Positions 58,060-64,000 of a DNA stretch of 64,000 nucleotides are shown here, piece by piece (position 1 is the stretch's first letter; every line of letters starts with the position of its first letter). The notes under the pieces are model-generated. The model ran no database searches and was not told the origin of the DNA. It saw only the letters and a list, made by a program, of their open reading frames with translations. The translations under genes were made by a program, and so were the position numbers. The stretch is taken from contig OX388322.1 of NCBI GenBank assembly GCA_947579605.1, positions 8,990,001 to 9,054,000 on the forward strand, given 5' to 3'. This DNA is from Athripsodes cinereus. Taxonomy: Eukaryota > Arthropoda > Insecta > Trichoptera > Leptoceridae.

Positions 58060-58470
58060 TTAAGGCGCCTACCACACACACAAATATCACCACAGTTTTG
58101 CCTGCGCAGGTCGACATGTACACAGAACACTGTGTGTGTAGTTGGTAAAACTATCCCGTGCAAACCCTACAGCACGGCTTGCGGGTTTTTCGACTTGCTT
58201 GAAACTTTGCCTGCACAAACCAGGCATGCGCGTACTTACCTGCGTGTGCGGTTGGGTGTTCAGTGTTCATGTCGCGCTTTCTTTTATCGTTTCGACACCA
58301 ACAGTTTGAAACAGAATGACCATAGGTCTCGCTTCATGTTTGCGGGTAGAATGAGGCTTGCGCTTACTTAACTGCATTGTGTGGTAGCCACGTCCGTGTT
58401 CCGTGTTTTCTAGCAAGAAGCTTGAGCAAACAGAACTGCAGTGATGCTTGTGTGTGTGGTAGGCGCTTAA
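58060..58470. mobile_element. TTAA-flanked MITE (piggyBac-like candidate)
   Basis: TTAA at 58060-58063 and 58467-58470. The ends GGCGCCTACCACACACACAA and TTGTGTGTGTGGTAGGCGC are inverted, with a single extra G on the left. The 400-bp interior is far more GC-rich than the flanks and contains GCCTGCGCAGG and GCATGCGCG. It has no transposase. Confidence 0.82.
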
Positions 58471-58803
58471 ATGTAACTAGCAGTATAAACTATAGTTTTG
58501 TAATGAAATTCTATGACTGATTTATAATGTTTATGGACTTGAAAATGACATATGACTTCTATGCAACTTAAATAATTTATAAGTTGCTGTGAATTTATGG
58601 GATACAATAAAAGAGAACAAGAAAAAAAGAAAGAAATAAAGGGGTTAATCCCGAAACCATCTTAGTCCAGAATCTTATCTAGTTTCTTACAATGGTCAAA
58701 TTGGCGACACTTTATATAACCTCAAGAAGGTAGCAAATATCATGTAAGTGGGTAGTTTAACAATGTTGAATACCTTCAGATAGATTATTAACTGAGTAAA
58801 TAA

Positions 58804-58869
58804 AAAGGATAAAGACTAGGACAGCCGACCCCAAATAAATAGGATAAAGGCGAGGGTGAAGAAGAAGAT
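58804..58869 (+). repeat. RTE LINE 3' tail
   Basis: GACTAGGACAGCCGACCCCA, AATAGGATAAAGGCGAGG, GAAGAAGAAGA: the typical 3' end of insect RTE elements. Confidence 0.7.
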
Positions 58870-59168
58870 TATCAACTAAGTGGAGATCACAGTTTTCAAA
58901 AATGCATTAATTTGATGTCTTTAAGATACTTAATTAAATTCTAGATAAGATCCGTATCAGGAATAACCCCCCAAAGTTATGGTGAAATATAATTATGAAA
59001 ATATATCATTTTTGTAATTTAACCCGCAAATTGTAAAAGGCTTTGATTTTTCGTTTGTTTGGACGTTTATCAAAAGAAAATTAAAAAATAAACAAATGAT
59101 AATATATAAGTATGTAATCCAAGTGTATCGTAATAGTGTCTTTTAAATATGTTTCATTGCTCAGTCTT

Positions 59169-59422
59169 TCATTTCCTGGGCTGATGGATGTTGGCATGGG
59201 GCTTCATTTGATGAATCGCAGGAGGCTTAGGAGTGTGAGCTACTTGAGCAGATTCCAGAACAAACTCTGTAGCTTGCTTAGCTGGAGCCCCACCTATAGT
59301 GGCTGGGTTCTGTGGAATGTTGGATGGGCCAGACAATCCCGTCACATCTCCGATAATTTCCTTAGTCGCTTTATTTTGATGTCCCTCCTTGTGCTGAGTT
59401 ATTCTCATGCCACCAGCTTTTA
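59169..59422 (-). CDS. DAP1: DAP1 coding exon 2
   Basis: Acceptor (TTTTTGCTTGCAG on the minus strand) ends at 59423. The exon encodes VKAGGMRI through HQPRK and the stop at 59171-59169. Local composition is more GC-rich than the flanks, as expected for a coding exon here. Confidence 0.94.
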
Positions 59423-62183
59423 CTGCAAGCAAAAATATACAAGAAAGAGATTAAATAAATTGTTTTTTTTTAGCACTGTACATATTTATGAATACTCTCG
59501 ACAATAAAATTGAAAGGTAAGAGCTTGACATGTTCACACAAATTTAAATATACTGCAATAAATTTGAGTATTTACAGTTAGAAGTAACATGCAAGGCATA
59601 GTGGCTATTAAAATTTCTAGGTCAAGGTTTAGTTATTTATAGAACAGCAATAGATATTTAAATAATATTGATTTATTAATGGCCGGTTTCAATAATCTAT
59701 CTATCCGCTACTGTCGATTGAAATCTATTGTGTTCTATATTTTAAATCATAGATTTCAATCGACAGTCACAGATAGATAGGTTATTGAAACCGGCCATTA
59801 ATAAGTTGTGCTATCTATCTACCTCTACCTACTTCCCACATATAGGACAGCTAGTGAACTAATTGCATGTAGTAAACTTGATATTTGAATCGCTCTATGT
59901 TAAAGGGGCGCAAGTCCAATTCACGTAATTTTATAGCGACTGTATTATAAAACTATTGTAACAATCCATTAAATAGAAATATTTTTGCCTACTGTACTCA
60001 TTGTTTTTAACCGGTGGTCACATTAGACCTTGCCTGTCCCTTCTATCTACCTGCTCCCCATTGATAAAAACTTCACCCAACAATCTCATTATTTACACAA
60101 AACAAACAAGACAGAAATGCTATGAGAGTTTATCCTAACAAAACACGTGCGTAGGTTCAACTATTGTTATTTCTTTCTCTCTTCAGGCAAATAGTGAGAC
60201 AGCAATGCTAGTCGTCAAATTACCAAAAACTAAACCCTGGTCGATCGGGCAGTTAAAGCAGATGGTAACATTTTACTGAAATAAGACTAACAGATGTTTA
60301 TAATACTGAAAAACGAGTAGTTATATCAAATTTCGGACCAATTTATAATAACTTAAACTAACAAACTTTTATTATATTGGCCCTTAGAGTAGTTGGAAAT
60401 ATTGCAATGATTTTGCCAACTGTTAATGTATAATATGTTTTATTTTCAAACTTGTGTATTAAGTAGTTTTTATTAATAACCAGACCAGCAAGGCCAATTG
60501 CATAAATTAATAATTTTATTACACTGATGATTTCTACTAGACAAAGTCATATACATAGTATACAAACAATAATGAACACCCATACATATCAAACATTAAA
60601 AAAATCTTATCCTTTGACAAAACATTGTTAACTCGAAGAATCCTATACAACAGTTTTCAAGTTTAAGATAACCTTCCACAACTGGAAAAAAAATTAAAGT
60701 GCAAATAATTATAATATATCCATAGCTCTGTATTTCTTGTTAATTTTACTCTTACAAGTAAGTGAAACCCGTAAAACTCAAAAAGTAGAATGACTGTCTA
60801 ATGTAACTTGAGAGTTGTCAAAACCTTAATGAATTTGTTATCCAGTGGTTCCTTGTAATCATGTGGTTTCTAATGATTCAACTGTAATTATTCATTTACA
60901 CAATAATGTGTAAGTTAATTAATGTACGCTGGAAATCCAATAAAGACTTTTAGTTCATTTTGAAGCATTACACTACGCATTGTGTTTTCATTAAAAACAC
61001 GTACACACTTCAAAGTATTACTGATATGCATTTTATATAATGTTTTTATTTCATGGACTGTTGGGAACATTTTCATTCTAAGAAACTTGTGTGGGATACT
61101 CAAGTTTCAACGCATAACATCCTTATTATGTATTGCGCAATAAGCAACGTAAATTTGACAAGTTTTAGCTGGGAATAAAGATTTTAGCAATACAAAAATA
61201 ATAATCAAATTATGATTAAGAAAATAGAATAAAAATAAATTAAATTTGACGTAGTATTTAAATTAACACTCTTTAATTAGTCAGACATTAGCAAACTGAA
61301 ATTTAAATATTAATTTATCAATTTAAGTTTGCAATACAAGGAAACAAATATATAAATTTGGGTTAGAAAAGAGGCGATTTTCAAATTCCTTAAGAGAGGA
61401 AATCATTAAATGCATTTCTTTTTATTTTGATGGGTGGAGACGCAGACCTAGACATGATTTTTAATTATCTAAGATCGATCCTAAAAATACATAAACACTC
61501 GAATTTATCTTTCTATTGATAACACTAATATCAATATTAATTTTGCCTTCCAAATAAAAAGATATCATGTTTTTTTAATAGATTATTGACATAAAGACAT
61601 TTATAATAGAATAAAAAACCTATGACAAAATACCACCGTGTATATATAAATAACTCGTGTATATATAAATAACTCGTTTTCAGCTGTGTAAATGTTTTTT
61701 CTACACTTTAAGATTAAAATGCCAATGCCTTTGTAAACAAAAAAAAAAGATTAATATGTAACTCATGCAAATAAGTTATTTTTGTTTGCTTGGATAAAAA
61801 CTGTATCAAAATTAAATTGAATTACATTTTTGATCAACTTTTAAGTAAATGTGTGTACTTAGGATCAAACAAAGCCTTGTACGTCATGTAAATGAGCTAT
61901 AATATAATATTATATGTTATGTATATTATTTTTTCAGATATATTTTTTTGAGTTGATATGAACATCGTAGTTCAGTCAGTCACTATATGATTTAAATGGA
62001 TAACTGTAATGGACAATTCATTAAAGTATATAAAATATCAAATGAGAGACAAGTCATGTTTATGTTTTATTTTTTATGATGAAGTGAAAGCAAAAGGTGA
62101 TTTGATTTAAATCCTTATAAATATAGTTTACCTGCAGGTGGATGTCCGGCCTTCAGTTGTGTTGATTCGTCTCCTGAGGACAT
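59169..62183 (-). CDS. DAP1: Death-associated protein 1 (DAP1) homologue, 2 exons
   Basis: Two coding exons on the minus strand, 62183-62132 and 59422-59169, joined across a 2.7-kb intron with GT/AG ends. The product is 101 residues, against 102 in human DAP1. Exon 1 gives MSSGDESTQLKAGHPPA and exon 2 begins VKAGGMRI, so the splice rebuilds the family hallmark KAGHPPAVKAGGMRI. The C-terminus keeps AQVAH, KPHA and the terminal QPRK. There is no signal peptide or membrane segment; the middle is Gly/Pro/Ala-rich and likely disordered. In vertebrates DAP1 is an mTOR substrate that restrains autophagy, and DAP-family tails have been found in the exit tunnel of dormant egg ribosomes; transfer of those roles to this insect protein is inference. 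The middle (about residues 30-75) looks unlike the human protein. Upstream of the ATG (62184-62400) is a GC-richer probable 5' UTR/promoter. Confidence 0.93.
59423..62131 (-). other. DAP1 intron
   Basis: A 2.7-kb intron with GT/AG ends. Contains a short hairpin element (59673-59804), a decayed SINE piece (about 59811-59880) and AT-rich sequence. No exon seen. Confidence 0.8.
59673..59804. mobile_element. 132-bp hairpin MITE in the DAP1 intron
   Basis: TTATTAATGGCCGGTTTCAA at the left is the complement of TTGAAACCGGCCATTAATAA at the right. The arms continue through ATCTATCTATC and GTCGATTGAAATCT, leaving a loop of only about 24 bp. Confidence 0.9.
62132..62183 (-). CDS. DAP1: DAP1 coding exon 1
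   Basis: ATG at 62183-62181 in context TAAAAATGTCC. Encodes MSSGDESTQLKAGHPPA plus one base of Val18. The donor (GTAAAC on the minus strand) occupies 62131-62126. Confidence 0.9.
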
Positions 62184-63778
62184 TTTTACAATTAAATGCG
62201 TCTTTAATGAAATGTAAACAGCTGGATGATGCGCTCCCGGCAATCTTTGTCGACGTGTTCAACAATTAAAGGTGCGGGTGCGTCGCGTTTTCTTTTGACA
62301 GAATCTTTATGTGTACGTGAACGTGATACCAGTGACCGGATGACAGCTACACAAAATCATTATTGCCATCTATTGGAGAAATTTCTAAGTACTCTAGCAA
62401 TGACTTGAACCACTTCAAGTAGTTTTCCATTTGACAACTACAGTACGATCATAAATTATCTTTCTCAGTTTTCATGCCATTTCCTTTCAGATCATATTTA
62501 TTTGAATAGGTTTAGGCCAAATATTAAAACCCGATGAGTTACAACTTATACTTATCTTATATTTAAAAAAAAAACTTGGGATTAATTAAATAAAATCACA
62601 GTAATAAAATTGTATGTAAATTTATTTAGATACAATAGTACGTTATATCACACTAATGCACAAAATATATTTTTTAACATTGAACCGATTGACTACAAAT
62701 TCAGAAGAGTATTAATTTAATATGGCTAAATAAATAAGTAGACAAATAAAAGAAGCATCATTTTTGAAAAGTATAAAAAGAAAAATTCTTAATATTTCAC
62801 TGGTATTGTGCAAAAAAACTTTTAACAATACAAATTATAATAATAAATATAATATACTACAATAGTAAAAAAATTTAATAGTGGCAATCATATTTTTTAT
62901 AATTAATAAAACAATGATTAAAGTAATTGGTATATTTATTTAATTTTCGTAATTACACACAAGCCTCAATTCATGCATATTGTATTTGGTCCCCATTGTT
63001 TTAAATATTCTTTGGTATAAAACAGGAACAGAATATAACCAGTTGTTACTCGAATTTAACAGTTAATGATAAATGATGCATAGAATTTTACTTACTTCTA
63101 TTTTAATGGCTTGACAATAATTTTTTTTTCTGGTAACAAAAGTTTACAAAACGTTTAAAAAATAAAACAGAAAATAACAATGGAAAGATAAAAGACAGAG
63201 TAGTCAAAATAAATAAATAAGTTTAAATACGGAATGTTAGAAGATCACAAATGTGACAGACAATAGACAAAATGCATAAATGGAATATTAAATTAAGTTT
63301 GAAAATAGAAGAATGTATTAACAAAAATCTGAAACAAATAATTACATGACTACTTACAAATGTATATTTTTATTAAATAATAAATATGGCAGCACTTTGC
63401 GGTTATCTTTGGTTTAATCTCTAGGAAAATTGCTTAGCATTTTTTATAATCTTGTAGTATTTATCATTTTTGTGCATTGACAGAATGAATGCACAAGTTA
63501 AATCAATTTCTAAACACAGTATACTCTCGATAATTTGGGTGCACTTTCAGCAATGCATATCATTAATTTTTTTATGTAAATGATGATGTGCAAGAAGAAT
63601 AAAATAAATAAATCGATTTATTGATTGTATGACATAATTATTGACATGCAAAAAGAATAAATAAATAAACACATTTGTCAGTTTTCTCCGGTATCAAAAC
63701 AACTGGATAATTGAGAGTATACCGCATTTAGTGAACATTAAATTGATTATTTAGAACACAATTTAATGTTGGATATGT
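62184..63778. other. spacer between GALE and DAP1
   Basis: 62184-62400 is GC-richer (TCCCGGC, GCGGGTGCGTCGCG) and is the likely DAP1 5' UTR/promoter. The rest is AT-rich and would hold the GALE 3' UTR. No gene or clear repeat seen. Confidence 0.5.
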
Positions 63779-64000
63779 TTATTGACTCTTATGGAATCCA
63801 TTGGGATTCTTTTCCTGCCATCTCCAGGTGTCTTCACACATCTTGGCAAGTCCCTTTACAGCCTTCCACTGTAGTTCTCCCTCTGCCTTCTTAGCGCATG
63901 CGTATGAAGACGCGATATCTCCCTCCCTGCGAGCCACTATCTTGTATGGAATCTTACGTCCACTAGCTTTACTAAATGCAGAAACTACTTCCAATACAGA
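63779..64000 (-). CDS. GALE: UDP-glucose 4-epimerase (GALE), C-terminal part, cut by the window edge
   Basis: The last 73 codons of GALE, open to the right edge and ending KSQ and TAA at 63781-63779. The enzyme interconverts UDP-galactose and UDP-glucose with bound NAD in the Leloir pathway, in the cytosol. The visible part matches the family C-terminus: [14 protein letters not shown], then [19 protein letters not shown] (substrate-binding side, with ARREGD), and [16 protein letters not shown], which aligns to the human MCEDLWRWQKQNPSGF. The NAD-binding GxxGxxG and catalytic YxxxK lie outside the window. It is on the same strand as DAP1, with about 1.6 kb of spacer between them. Confidence 0.95.
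   Translation of the reverse strand, partial: SVLEVVSAFSKASGRKIPYKIVARREGDIASSYACAKKAEGELQWKAVKGLAKMCEDTWRWQEKNPNGFHKSQ

Larger units (their letters stand above)
37194..59168. other. 22-kb gene-poor intergenic region
   Basis: No recognisable gene on either strand. Long AT-rich stretches (very low complexity at about 40.3-42.3 kb), microsatellites, two tandem arrays, a hAT-like element, a MITE within a minisatellite, a TTAA element and LINE/SINE fragments. The start may belong to a long G-alpha-s 3' UTR. Confidence 0.6.

Overview
This window is nuclear DNA from an insect, most likely a moth or butterfly (Lepidoptera). It is AT-rich and gene-poor. Its genes are split by introns with canonical GT/AG sites, and it is full of short non-autonomous transposons. 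Three things point to Lepidoptera: a tRNA-headed SINE at about 17.5-17.8 kb with the body familiar from lepidopteran genomes, repeated LINE 3' tails with a TTGGAAGAGAT...GCGATAA core, and G-alpha-s and DAP1 proteins of insect type. The order is inferred; no species is claimed.

Four protein-coding genes can be supported. (1) FKBP12, plus strand, three exons between 4778 and 6912, 108 residues, complete. (2) The stimulatory G protein alpha subunit (G-alpha-s), plus strand, seven coding exons from 30696 to 37123, 384 residues, complete. A probable 5' leader exon ends at 11804 and is separated by an 18.9-kb first intron. (3) DAP1, minus strand, two exons between 62183 and 59169, 101 residues, complete. 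(4) The C-terminal 73 codons of UDP-glucose 4-epimerase (GALE), minus strand, running off the right edge. They are not an operon and share no pathway; they are ordinary housekeeping and signalling neighbours.

Layout: 1-4.7 kb, intergenic, with a LINE remnant and two inverted-repeat elements; 4.7-7.4 kb, FKBP12; 7.4-11.3 kb, intergenic with one small candidate ORF; 11.3-11.8 kb, GC-rich, AUG-free leader of G-alpha-s; 11.8-30.7 kb, a large intron holding tandem arrays, nested and foldback transposons, SINEs and LINE pieces; 30.7-37.2 kb, G-alpha-s coding exons; 37.2-59.1 kb, a 22-kb stretch with no recognisable gene but several well-delimited elements; 59.2-62.2 kb, DAP1; 62.2-63.8 kb, spacer; 63.8-64 kb, GALE.

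No new multi-gene system was found. The most interesting items are: an open frame without ATG that continues from the G-alpha-s leader exon across the splice into the normal start (a possible non-AUG extended form); a 1.07-kb near-perfect foldback element in that intron; an element nested inside another inverted-repeat element; a hAT-like element with an exact 8-bp target duplication; two TTAA-flanked inverted-repeat elements; and a SINE family whose shared body appears with two different heads.
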